From positions 186,001-250,000 of the forward strand of contig NZ_VAWG01000002.1 in the NCBI RefSeq assembly GCF_005869875.1: a stretch of DNA of 64,000 nucleotides, in the 5' to 3' direction. This stretch comes from Paenibacillus pinistramenti (GTDB lineage Bacteria; Bacillota; Bacilli; Paenibacillales; Paenibacillaceae). Both the position numbers and the translations under genes were made by a program. Below, in pieces: positions 54,977-63,071 of the stretch (positions are counted from its first letter, which is position 1; every line of letters begins with the position of its first letter). The notes beneath the pieces were generated by a model. The model worked only from the letters and a program-made list of their open reading frames with translations, was not told the origin of the DNA and did no database searches.

Positions 54977-57253
54977 TCATGCTGCTGACGGAATCCGGAT
55001 GGTGACTTCAAACCCCTGATTCATTTCTGAATGGATGGTGATTTGTCCCCCCAGGCTGCGGACGCGGTTGCAGATGCCCGATAAGCCGATGCTTTTAAAC
55101 GAATTCTTAATACGCGCGGTATTTAACCCTTTTCCGTTATCCATATACTTAAACTCAATCGTGTCGCCGTCATTATCCAGCTCAATCTGCACCCTTGAGG
55201 CGTTGGAATGCTTGCTCGCATTGGCCAGAAGCTCCTGAACAATACGGTAAATCGAGATCATTTGTTCCTCGGTGAAGGCGATGCTGCCCAAAGGATTATG
55301 CTTGAATTCAACCGTATAATCCGCGTATTTCTGCGTGTATTCAAACAGCTGGTTCAGCGATTCGGCAAGCCCGAATTCGAGCAGCAGAGGCGGCCGAAGC
55401 TCGTTGCAGGTTAGCCGGATCTGATGAATCACATCCAGCAGGCCCTCTTCAATTTCAAGCAATTCGCTCCTGATCTCCGGAGTTAAAGCCGTGTTCTCCG
55501 GCTGTGTCAGCAGGTGAAGCCGCCGGTACCACCGGATCTGTTCCTGCAGGGCGGAATCGTGCAGATCCAGCGAAAGAGCCGCCCTTTCTTTTTCCGACAG
55601 TTTAAACAGCAGCCTTAGCAGCCAGACCGAGCCGTGTCCCTGGGAACCGTCCTTTAACTGCTGAATAAGGTCCTCCATCGTTTGAAGATTGTGATACAGA
55701 ACCGAGGCGTATCTGACTAGGGTTTTTAACCAGGCCTGCATGGGCTTGCTGATGCTGTTATCCGGCGAATTAGGCTTAAAATGCAGGAAGCTCGCATGGG
55801 TCTTGCTGCTCCAGAGCTTCATCACATATTGATCGTCCAATAAGTGAAGCTGCCCGATTTCAATGGAGAGCTGCGGAGCCGGGCAGGCATGCTCAAGCTC
55901 CATGATCCCGATTTGGCGGACCTTCATCATGGTACTGATTTCGCTGATGAGCCGTTTATCCAATTCTGCTGCCTTCATCACCCGGAACAGTTCACCGGAG
56001 AACCGGTCCAGGCTGCGCTGGAGCTCATGGTATAATTGCTGATTCTGTCTCAGCTCCTGCTCCATGTGCTTCTGCTTCGTAACATCCTTGATGATGACGA
56101 GCATTTGAATCTGATTATCCTTCTGGAGGGAGATTCCTGTCGCGAGTACATCCAGTATTTTGCCATCTAAGGTAAGTATCTTCTGATCCTCTGCTGCAAC
56201 ACTTGGAAGCTCTGCTGTCTGCGCGCCCATTCTTCTCCGCACGATATTCCGGTAATCCGGATGGACAAAATCAATGCAGGCCTTGCCCAGCAGCTGATCC
56301 GGATGGTCCGCTCCAAACAGCTTCATGCCGGATGGATTCACATAGGTGAAGCGGCCTTTTTCAAGAATGGCAATCGGAATAGGCGACAGCTCAACAAGCA
56401 TCCGGTACCTCTCTTCGCTTTCCTGAAGCCTGCGCTCCGACTCTTTCCGCTGGGTAATCTCTCTGCCGATGATGATAATGTGCTTTACTTCACCATCACG
56501 GCTCAAGGCCGGATTTCCCTGGCATTCGATGTATACGATTTTCCCCTGCTGGTCAATATAGCGGAACTCGATTTTCCGGCTCTCTTTGGAGATGGCGATT
56601 TGGGAGAACGTGTCAATGACAAACGGTTTATCATCAGGATGGACAAACTCCAGAACAGAACGGCCCTGATAGCGGTGATCGCCCAGAACGGAGCAATGGG
56701 AAGGCGAAGCAAACAGCATCCGGCCATCCATTTCGAGAATGCCGATCAGGTCCGTGCAATGATCTGCAATCAGGTCCGCAATCAGCTCCATTCTCTTCCA
56801 CTTCTCCGGGTTCACAGGGCTGCTCAAGTCCATGGAATTGTCTGCTAACATGAATGCCGGCTCCTGGCGCTTCTCCTGTCTCACTTCAAAGCGGATTACA
56901 AAATAATCCTGGCGATCGGCACGTCCTTCCCCGGCCGGCACGGGAATGATTGTGAATTGTCCCCATAACGGACTGCCCTCTTTCGGATAAATCCAGCGCT
57001 CTGCGGAAACTTGGCTGCTCTGTCCCTTCAGCATTTGCAGCATCGGGAATTCGCGGCCGCCTCTTTCCAGCTTCAGGTCTGCCCTATTCAGCAGCGTGTA
57101 TAAATTTGTCTTAAGGAGCTCCTGCTCCGTATATCCAGTTAAAGCACACAGCGAAGAATTAACCCTTATCCAGTTCCCGTTAATGTCAACTACTCCGATC
57201 CCGGCTTCTGAACGCTCAAAAGCTTGCAATAAAAGGCTGTCTGTTAAATTCAT
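54977..57253 (-). CDS. Cytosolic three-PAS histidine kinase (HisKA_3)
   Basis: 758 residues. PAS1 (about 8-125), PAS2 (155-275, with FASPSHCSVLGDHRYQGRSV) and PAS3 (282-400) are followed by a helical linker (410-545). Next come HisKA_3 with phosphoacceptor H565 (ALSLDLHDSALQEQI) and the HATPase (NASKHSNASRVQI, DNGKGL). No membrane segment, unlike ComP, so it reads an internal cue such as redox, a ligand or an imported peptide. Kinase and regulator form a two-gene operon (kinase first). ATG follows AAAGGA. Confidence 0.9.
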   Translation of the reverse strand: MNLTDSLLLQAFERSEAGIGVVDINGNWIRVNSSLCALTGYTEQELLKTNLYTLLNRADLKLERGGREFPMLQMLKGQSSQVSAERWIYPKEGSPLWGQFTIIPVPAGEGRADRQDYFVIRFEVRQEKRQEPAFMLADNSMDLSSPVNPEKWKRMELIADLIADHCTDLIGILEMDGRMLFASPSHCSVLGDHRYQGRSVLEFVHPDDKPFVIDTFSQIAISKESRKIEFRYIDQQGKIVYIECQGNPALSRDGEVKHIIIIGREITQRKESERRLQESEERYRMLVELSPIPIAILEKGRFTYVNPSGMKLFGADHPDQLLGKACIDFVHPDYRNIVRRRMGAQTAELPSVAAEDQKILTLDGKILDVLATGISLQKDNQIQMLVIIKDVTKQKHMEQELRQNQQLYHELQRSLDRFSGELFRVMKAAELDKRLISEISTMMKVRQIGIMELEHACPAPQLSIEIGQLHLLDDQYVMKLWSSKTHASFLHFKPNSPDNSISKPMQAWLKTLVRYASVLYHNLQTMEDLIQQLKDGSQGHGSVWLLRLLFKLSEKERAALSLDLHDSALQEQIRWYRRLHLLTQPENTALTPEIRSELLEIEEGLLDVIHQIRLTCNELRPPLLLEFGLAESLNQLFEYTQKYADYTVEFKHNPLGSIAFTEEQMISIYRIVQELLANASKHSNASRVQIELDNDGDTIEFKYMDNGKGLNTARIKNSFKSIGLSGICNRVRSLGGQITIHSEMNQGFEVTIRIPSAA

Positions 57254-57347
57254 AGGTGTCTTATCCTTTGGAGTGAAATCTGAGATATCAGTAGTTATAT
57301 CGACAATTTTCGGCAGAATTGAAGTCGGATTGGCGGAATGCCAAATT

Positions 57348-59054
57348 TTACTTAACCTCTTTACCGGTAAACAAGGCCACCCTGCTCTTAACCAGCTGCG
57401 TATATTCCTGCTCCATCTTCTCAGCTCCCGCTTTGTTCAGCTCGTCTATAAACTGGTCATATTTCTTGTCAAAATCATCCGGATTGGCCAGGATAGCTTC
57501 GGGAATCCGTTTGCGGACGATGTCCTGAGTCTTCTGGTAGATGACCTGATAGTCTCCATCCGTAGGCACCTGCATATTATAGAGGGCGCCCCACTCTTTG
57601 ACCGGGAAGTCTTTTTCACTGGGGAACAAATCCTTCCAGGTGGTGGCATGGTAGGATGCCAAAGCTTCCTTCTCAGCCTTCGAATAGCTGGCGGTAATTT
57701 GCTCGGGATAGTTGGTCGTATAATAATTGCCGGTAGAGTCCTTAACGCCGTCCCCATAATGAACGCCAAAGATATTATACAGGCCGATGCCCGTTTCTTT
57801 CGTAAAGTTGGCTGCGTCGTTAACCTTTCTGTTCAGCACATCCTCCGGAATAACCCGCTTTCCATTTTCCATTTCGTACTGCCTGCCTTCAATGCCCCAG
57901 TTCCGCAGAACCTGGCCTTCATCCGATGACAGCCAGTCGAGGAACTTGATCGCACGGACCGGATCTTTACAGGCTGTTGTGATGCTGATTCCGTAACCGT
58001 CCACGCCGAAAGCCTGCATGGCATGATCTTTATACTGCTCACCCATCGTAACCGGAAAATGCCCATACGTATATTCGTCTTTGCCTGCTGCCTTCAGGAC
58101 ATTCTCGGCATCCGCATATTCCCATTCTACTGATGTAAGGCCGAGAACCCGTCCGCTGGCGATCTTCGCTTTGTATTGATCTTCTTTCTGAACGAAAGAA
58201 TCTTTATCGAGAAGCCCCACGTTATACATATGGTTCAGCCAGCGGAAGTACTCTCTTTCCTCAGTGCGCTTGTAATGAAGCATGGCCTCATAAGTGTCCG
58301 GGTTAACGTAATATTCGCCGTCATTTGTGCCATTGGTTGTATTGTTGGCCTGATTCGTGACCGTAATCATAATCTTCCAGTCGTCCGCATTCAAGGTCAG
58401 AGGAATGGTAGGCTGACCGTCCGTGGTCGGATGCTTCGCCACATACTGTTTGAGTACGTTTTCAAAATCCTGTACGGTTTTGATCTGCGGATAACCCAGC
58501 TCTTTCAGAACCCGAAGCTGAACTTCAAAGCCGCTGTCCGCATCAAAATACTGCTGATCAACGCCCACATTGGTCGGGATGGAGTAGATAGACGGATCAT
58601 CCAGACTGTACTTCATGCGGTTCATATTATCCTCCATGACCTTCTTGATGTGCGGCGCGTATTTATCAATCAGGTCGGTCAGGTCGATGACAGCCCCGGC
58701 ATCCACCAGCTTGCCCAGCTCGCCCTTGGCATAGATCAAATCCGGATATTGGCCGCTCGCCGCCATTAAAGCGATTTTGCTCTGGCCGCCGCCGCTTCCA
58801 ACATCATATTCCGCATTCAGCGTCACCCCCGTCTTGGCGGTTATTTCCTTCCCGATGTCGTCCTGCATATTGTTCCAGTTCGGGCTTGCATCCGCCCCGA
58901 AAAAGGAGAAGGTAATCGGGCTCGTGTCCTCCGTATGACTGCTGTCTGCCAAATTCGCAGAAGCACTGCTGTTTGAACTGCTGCAGCCTGCCGTGACCAG
59001 GAGCAGGCTGGCCAGCACTGCAGCGCCTACCTTTTTGGCCGTGCGTCTCTTCAT
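57348..59054 (-). CDS. Extracellular solute-binding lipoprotein, family 1
   Basis: 568 residues from ATG 59054 after AAAGGGGAGG. Signal peptide and lipobox VTAGC (Cys24) are clear, then an Asn/Ser linker. The large domain (about 45-560) follows the LplA/YtcQ type of sugar-binding proteins common in Paenibacillus (FFGADASPNWNNMQDDIGKEITAKTGV, YPDLIYAKGELGKLVDAGAVIDLTDLI). Its permease genes, usually adjacent, are absent. It is divergent from an AraC gene and shares an upstream element with the GH43 gene at 60-61.7 kb. A role in sensing or importing an oligosaccharide is likely; the sugar is unknown. Confidence 0.92.
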   Translation of the reverse strand: MKRRTAKKVGAAVLASLLLVTAGCSSSNSSASANLADSSHTEDTSPITFSFFGADASPNWNNMQDDIGKEITAKTGVTLNAEYDVGSGGGQSKIALMAASGQYPDLIYAKGELGKLVDAGAVIDLTDLIDKYAPHIKKVMEDNMNRMKYSLDDPSIYSIPTNVGVDQQYFDADSGFEVQLRVLKELGYPQIKTVQDFENVLKQYVAKHPTTDGQPTIPLTLNADDWKIMITVTNQANNTTNGTNDGEYYVNPDTYEAMLHYKRTEEREYFRWLNHMYNVGLLDKDSFVQKEDQYKAKIASGRVLGLTSVEWEYADAENVLKAAGKDEYTYGHFPVTMGEQYKDHAMQAFGVDGYGISITTACKDPVRAIKFLDWLSSDEGQVLRNWGIEGRQYEMENGKRVIPEDVLNRKVNDAANFTKETGIGLYNIFGVHYGDGVKDSTGNYYTTNYPEQITASYSKAEKEALASYHATTWKDLFPSEKDFPVKEWGALYNMQVPTDGDYQVIYQKTQDIVRKRIPEAILANPDDFDKKYDQFIDELNKAGAEKMEQEYTQLVKSRVALFTGKEVK

Positions 59055-59161
59055 ATTCCCATTCCTCCCCTTTAAATGTACTGTTAAGCTCTCCTAGCTG
59101 CGTTGAATATGTTGGCTGTGTTTTAATTACATTCCAAATTTTAACGCGGCCGGTGTCGGTT

Positions 59162-59198
59162 AACCTTGATTTTTAAGTCACCTACTAGCATGATATAG
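59162..59198. promoter_or_regulatory. Shared element upstream of the solute-binding protein gene
   Basis: AACCTT-G-ATTTTTAAGTCACC, three bases, then TAGCAT and a closing TAG (plus strand). It recurs at 61744-61781 upstream of the second GH43, in the same orientation relative to both minus-strand genes. Candidate AraC-family binding site or shared promoter. Confidence 0.7.
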
Positions 59199-59229
59199 AC
59201 ATTACATAGTAAGTTAGGCGGGAGAACGA

Positions 59230-60090
59230 ATGAGCGACGTTTATTTAAGCTGGTTTACAACGGACGAGCATTTTCCTTTCTTTATCCAGTATGGAGGGCA
59301 TGATGAGGATACGGCCTTCCATAAGCATGTAGATTTTTCCGAGCTTGTTATCGTCCTGAACGGCCATGCTTCCCATATCGTTAATCACGAGGAAGCGTTT
59401 ATCAAGAAAGGCAATGTGTTTGTTATAAACGGGGATACCCCTCATGCTTATAAAGATCCGTATGATTTCAAAATTTGCAATATCATGTACAAGCCTGAAA
59501 TGCTTAAATCCGCCGGTCCGGATCTGAAGACGCTGAACGGCTTTCAGGCATTATTTATCTTGGAACCGTTCTACCGGAGCATCAATGTCTATAAGAGCAA
59601 ACTGAACCTGTCCATTGCGGGCCTGGAATACGTTTCGGCGCTCATTTCGGAAATGGTGGAAGAATATGAGCATAAACAGCACGGCTATCAAACGATGCTC
59701 GCCTCTAAATTTATGGAGCTCGTCGTCTATCTGTCCAGACAATATGATCACCAGGAAAAAGGCATCGACAGCAGCCTCATGCACCTGGCTAATGCGATAT
59801 CCTATATCGAAGATCACTACCTGGAGCAAATTACGCTTGAGGACATTGCCGAGAAATCAGCAATATCCGTACGGCATTTGAACCGCATTTTCCGGGCCTA
59901 TTACCAGACCACCCCAATCGCCTATTTGCAGCGCCTGCGGCTGGAACGCGCCAGCACCCTTCTTAAACAGACGAATTTGTCTATCACTGAAATCTCTTAT
60001 GAATGCGGATTCAACGACAGCAATTATCTTACTCGTCTGTTCAAGAAGACCTATGGCATCTCGCCTAAAACCATGCGGAAAAAGTTGTAA
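59230..60090 (+). CDS. AraC family transcriptional regulator
   Basis: 286 residues. An N-terminal cupin-like sensor domain (about 15-140: VDFSELVIVLNGHASHIVNHEEAFIKKGNVFVINGDTPHAY) is followed by two HTH motifs (about 190-286: LEDIAEKSAISVRHLNRIFR and ITEISYECGFNDSNYLTRLFKKTYG). This RhaS/MsmR-like layout senses a sugar. ATG follows GGCGGGAG. It is divergent from the solute-binding protein gene and convergent with GH43. The repeated element upstream of both neighbours makes it their probable regulator. Confidence 0.92.
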   Translation: MSDVYLSWFTTDEHFPFFIQYGGHDEDTAFHKHVDFSELVIVLNGHASHIVNHEEAFIKKGNVFVINGDTPHAYKDPYDFKICNIMYKPEMLKSAGPDLKTLNGFQALFILEPFYRSINVYKSKLNLSIAGLEYVSALISEMVEEYEHKQHGYQTMLASKFMELVVYLSRQYDHQEKGIDSSLMHLANAISYIEDHYLEQITLEDIAEKSAISVRHLNRIFRAYYQTTPIAYLQRLRLERASTLLKQTNLSITEISYECGFNDSNYLTRLFKKTYGISPKTMRKKL

Positions 60091-60103
60091 GAAGCTAAAC
60101 AGA

Positions 60104-60121
60104 CCGGTTCTGACGAACCGG
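60104..60121. terminator. Short hairpin between the AraC and GH43 genes
   Basis: CCGGTTC-tgac-GAACCGG; the T-richer side is on the minus strand (GTCTGTTTAG). Terminator function is probable for GH43, weak for AraC. Confidence 0.5.
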
Positions 60122-60160
60122 CCTGCCTCTCTCCCGTCTTCTTCTATACAACTAACTAAG

Positions 60161-61672
60161 TCATTGCTCAGCCTCGTAATCAAACCACTCAAACGCCGCG
60201 GGAGCAGCTGCGCCTCTTTCGCTGACCGCATACATGGCAATATAGACGCCTGTAAAACCTCCTGTCATCTCTGTTGAAAGAAAATGCGTTTCTCCCGTTC
60301 CCGCTAGAGTGGGCCCGGCATCCGCAGTTTGAACGTAGGCCTCGACCTTCTCGGGATAAGCCAGAATCTTGAGCCGTACCTTCCCTTCCGGACAATCCAT
60401 AATCTCTTCCGTCTTCATGGAGCCTACGGTCCGGCGGAACAGAAGCTTCTTGCAGCCCTGCACTTTTCTCACGGCAAGGTCGTAATGGAATTTTTCATTC
60501 TTAAATACGGTTAATCCGGCTTCTTCCTGTTCGCTCAGCGGTTCGTAGTCCAGCTCTGCTTCTATTCTTGCGGCAAAGTGGCAGAGGCGACGGCCCACAA
60601 AGGCAGGCGCTTTCGGTTCATCCAGCGTCTCTTCATGTCCGTGCAGCACCAAGCATCCAGGGCGTTCCTCCAATGACCAGCTGCCCGGCTTGGGATTGCG
60701 CAGGAAGTTCCAGTCCATCCCCAGCTGAAGGTCATTGAAATCGTCTCTGACCGGTTTCTCAGGCCACAAAATTTCGGGAAGCTCCGGCCCGCCCATATCC
60801 GGATCTATATGTGTCTCCCTGCCAATAACCGGCCAGCCCTCAGATGTCCAGGAGACCGGAGAAAGAAAGACTTCCCGGCCCAAATGGTGGCCCATTGGAT
60901 AGGAGACCGGCCTGATGCCGAGGCACACGGCCCACCAGCTGCCGTCATGCGCTTCTACCAAATCGGCATGGCCGGTAGCCTGAATACTGCTTCTCATGCT
61001 CCGGTTTGAGAGAATGGGATTATCCGGATTGGCTTCAAATGGACCATAAGGGCTGGAACTGCGCGCAATGGTCTCCATGTGCCCATACTCGGTTCCGCCT
61101 TCGGCAATCATCAAATAGTACAGCCCGTTGATTTTATATAAATGCGGAGCTTCCGGATAGGCGCCGCCCGTCCCTTTCCAGAGCAGGCGGCTGTCCGTCA
61201 GCCTTGTGCCAGTCTGAATATCGATCTCACACTGATAAATGCCGTCCCCTTCATCTCCGGTTCGAGAGGACTGAAAATAGACCTTACCGTCGTCATCAAA
61301 CAAAAGGGATGGATCGATGCCATCCTGATCAACCGGGAACGGTTCAGACCACGCCCCAGCCGGGTTCTGCGTTCTAACGAAGAAGTTCCCAGCTCCGCCC
61401 AAATTTGTTGTCACCATATAAAACCATCCGTCATGGTAGCGGAGAGTCGGGGCGAAGATCCCCCCGGAGCTCCAGGCATTGCCGAGCGGAAGCTGCTCCC
61501 GGGTCGTCAGGCAGTGCCCGATTTGACGCCAGTGCACAAGATCTCTGCTATGAAATACAGGGACGCCGGGAAAATATTCAAACGTACTTGTCACTAAATA
61601 ATAATCCTCGTCTACCCTGCAAATGCTCGGATCAGGATAGAAACCTGGTATAACGGGGTTGGTAATCCGCAT
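60161..61672 (-). CDS. Glycoside hydrolase family 43 (second copy)
   Basis: 503 residues. ITNPVIPGFYPDPSIC starts the propeller; catalytic residues are Asp14, Asp120 (DGIDPSLLFD) and Glu174 (YPEAPHLYKINGLYYL), the same positions as in the GH43 at 24.1-25.6 kb. The C-terminal beta-sandwich (about 310-500) is present. There is no signal peptide. It probably releases xylose or arabinose from imported oligomers. ATG follows AGGAG. The upstream element shared with the solute-binding protein suggests a small AraC-controlled sugar-use regulon. Confidence 0.93.
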   Translation of the reverse strand: MRITNPVIPGFYPDPSICRVDEDYYLVTSTFEYFPGVPVFHSRDLVHWRQIGHCLTTREQLPLGNAWSSGGIFAPTLRYHDGWFYMVTTNLGGAGNFFVRTQNPAGAWSEPFPVDQDGIDPSLLFDDDGKVYFQSSRTGDEGDGIYQCEIDIQTGTRLTDSRLLWKGTGGAYPEAPHLYKINGLYYLMIAEGGTEYGHMETIARSSSPYGPFEANPDNPILSNRSMRSSIQATGHADLVEAHDGSWWAVCLGIRPVSYPMGHHLGREVFLSPVSWTSEGWPVIGRETHIDPDMGGPELPEILWPEKPVRDDFNDLQLGMDWNFLRNPKPGSWSLEERPGCLVLHGHEETLDEPKAPAFVGRRLCHFAARIEAELDYEPLSEQEEAGLTVFKNEKFHYDLAVRKVQGCKKLLFRRTVGSMKTEEIMDCPEGKVRLKILAYPEKVEAYVQTADAGPTLAGTGETHFLSTEMTGGFTGVYIAMYAVSERGAAAPAAFEWFDYEAEQ

Positions 61673-61743
61673 ATCAACTGCACTCCTGTCTGATTCGCTG
61701 CTAGCGTTCTCTTATCAAATTGTATGCTTTCGGCAGATGCAGA

Positions 61744-61781
61744 AACCTTCATTTTTAAGTCACCCGTCTAGCATTATTTAG
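61744..61781. promoter_or_regulatory. Shared element upstream of the second GH43
   Basis: AACCTT-C-ATTTTTAAGTCACC, four bases, then TAGCAT and a closing TAG, 71 bp before the GH43 start. It differs from the 59162-59198 copy mainly by one inserted base and a few substitutions. Confidence 0.7.
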
Positions 61782-61928
61782 CCATTCTTGAGCGGGCAGC
61801 CAGGCTCACGCAGACTAATCAACCGGCTCAAAACGCTGGCTTCCTCAATAAGTTACGGTGTATGATAGATTTTAAAATATCTTCTTCCCTTAAGAAGAAT
61901 GAAAGCAGAGAGAAGGTAAGTCAGCATT

Positions 61929-62660
61929 ATGGGAGAGAAAATATGGGAAGGCACCAAAGAAAGCGAGTGGACAGAAGACAGCTTCCTGCAGGGAGTCAAG
62001 AGCTGTATTCCTACTCTGCTGGGGTATTTAAGCATCGGCCTTGCTGCAGGTGTGGTTGAGAAAACAGCCGGGCTCACCATTCCGGAGATTCTGCTGATGT
62101 CGGTGCTGATCTATGCCGGATCCGCACAATTTATTGCTGCCGGCATGCTGGCGGCCGCAAGTTCCCCCGCCGCAATTGTGTTCACCATCTTCTTTGTCAA
62201 TCTCCGCCATCTGCTGCTCAGCGCAGCTCTGTCGCCCTATTTCCGTCATCTTACGCCTGTCAAGAATATGCTGATCGGCATGCTGCTCACAGATGAGACC
62301 TTCGGCGTCGCCATCCAGCAGGCAGCCCGAAAGAAGCAGCTGTCCGAAAAATGGATGCAGGGCCTCAATATTACCGCCTACATAAACTGGATTGCCGCCA
62401 ACGCTGCCGGCGCTTATTTCGGCAAATGGATTGCAGATCCTGAACAATACGGACTTGATTTTGCCCTGCCCGCCATGTTCATCGGGCTCCTCGTGCTGCA
62501 GCTGTTAAGCCGGGGAAAGGCAGCAGCGGATCTCGCAGTCGCCTTATGCTCCATCGGACTTGTAATCGGGCTTAGTTACGTCACTTCCGGCAGCTTCAGC
62601 GTCATATTGGCGACCGTAATTGCCTCAACTCTCGGAATGGCGGTGAAGAAATGGAAATAA
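61929..62660 (+). CDS. azlC: AzlC family branched-chain amino acid exporter subunit
   Basis: 243 residues, about eight hydrophobic helices. PTLLGYLSIGLAAGVVEKTAGLTIPEILLMS and the YAGSAQFIAAGML motif with VNLRHLLLSAAL are the AzlC family signatures. With AzlD it exports branched-chain amino acids or analogues. The Shine-Dalgarno (AGAAGG) is 13 bases from the ATG, further than usual. It overlaps azlD by ten bases. No Lrp-like azlB regulator is visible. Confidence 0.93.
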   Translation: MGEKIWEGTKESEWTEDSFLQGVKSCIPTLLGYLSIGLAAGVVEKTAGLTIPEILLMSVLIYAGSAQFIAAGMLAAASSPAAIVFTIFFVNLRHLLLSAALSPYFRHLTPVKNMLIGMLLTDETFGVAIQQAARKKQLSEKWMQGLNITAYINWIAANAAGAYFGKWIADPEQYGLDFALPAMFIGLLVLQLLSRGKAAADLAVALCSIGLVIGLSYVTSGSFSVILATVIASTLGMAVKKWK

Positions 62661-62968
62661 ATCAGGATGTTCTGCTGATGATTATCGGTGCCTCGATCGT
62701 TACCCTGATCCCAAGAATTGTTCCGCTTATGCTTCTCAGCCGGATCCAGATTCCGGAATGGGGCATGCGCTGGTTAAACTTCGTGCCCATCGCGGTGATG
62801 TCTGCCCTGGTAGGGCAAGAGCTGTTTATCTCTGACGGGAAGCTGTCGTTTGACCCCGAGATGCTGGCTGCCCTGCCGGCTCTGGCCACAGCGTTCTGGA
62901 CAAGAAGTTTACTCGGAACTGTTATTGTTGGAATCCTATCCATGATGGTGCTGCGGTATTTATTTTGA
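62651..62968 (+). CDS. azlD: AzlD family branched-chain amino acid exporter subunit
   Basis: 105 residues with three to four hydrophobic helices, the normal AzlD size: LLMIIGASIVTLIPRIVPLMLL and WLNFVPIAVMSALVGQELF, then ALPALATAFWTRSLLGTVIVG. It forms the exporter with AzlC, whose 3' end it overlaps by ten bases, indicating translational coupling. Confidence 0.92.
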   Translation: MEINQDVLLMIIGASIVTLIPRIVPLMLLSRIQIPEWGMRWLNFVPIAVMSALVGQELFISDGKLSFDPEMLAALPALATAFWTRSLLGTVIVGILSMMVLRYLF

Positions 62969-62987
62969 ATGATGTAGTGATAGAAAA

Positions 62988-63024
62988 AAGCCCAAAGCAG
63001 AGATTCTGCTTTGGGCTTTGCTTT
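62988..63024. terminator. Strong bidirectional intrinsic terminator
   Basis: AAAGCCCAAAGCAGA-ga-TCTGCTTTGGGCTTT, then GCTTTTT, between azlD and the convergent beta-helix gene. Confidence 0.93.
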
Positions 63025-63071
63025 TTGCTAAGGGCTCCATTTAAGCTCTAATTTCCATTTCGCCGTCAGGA

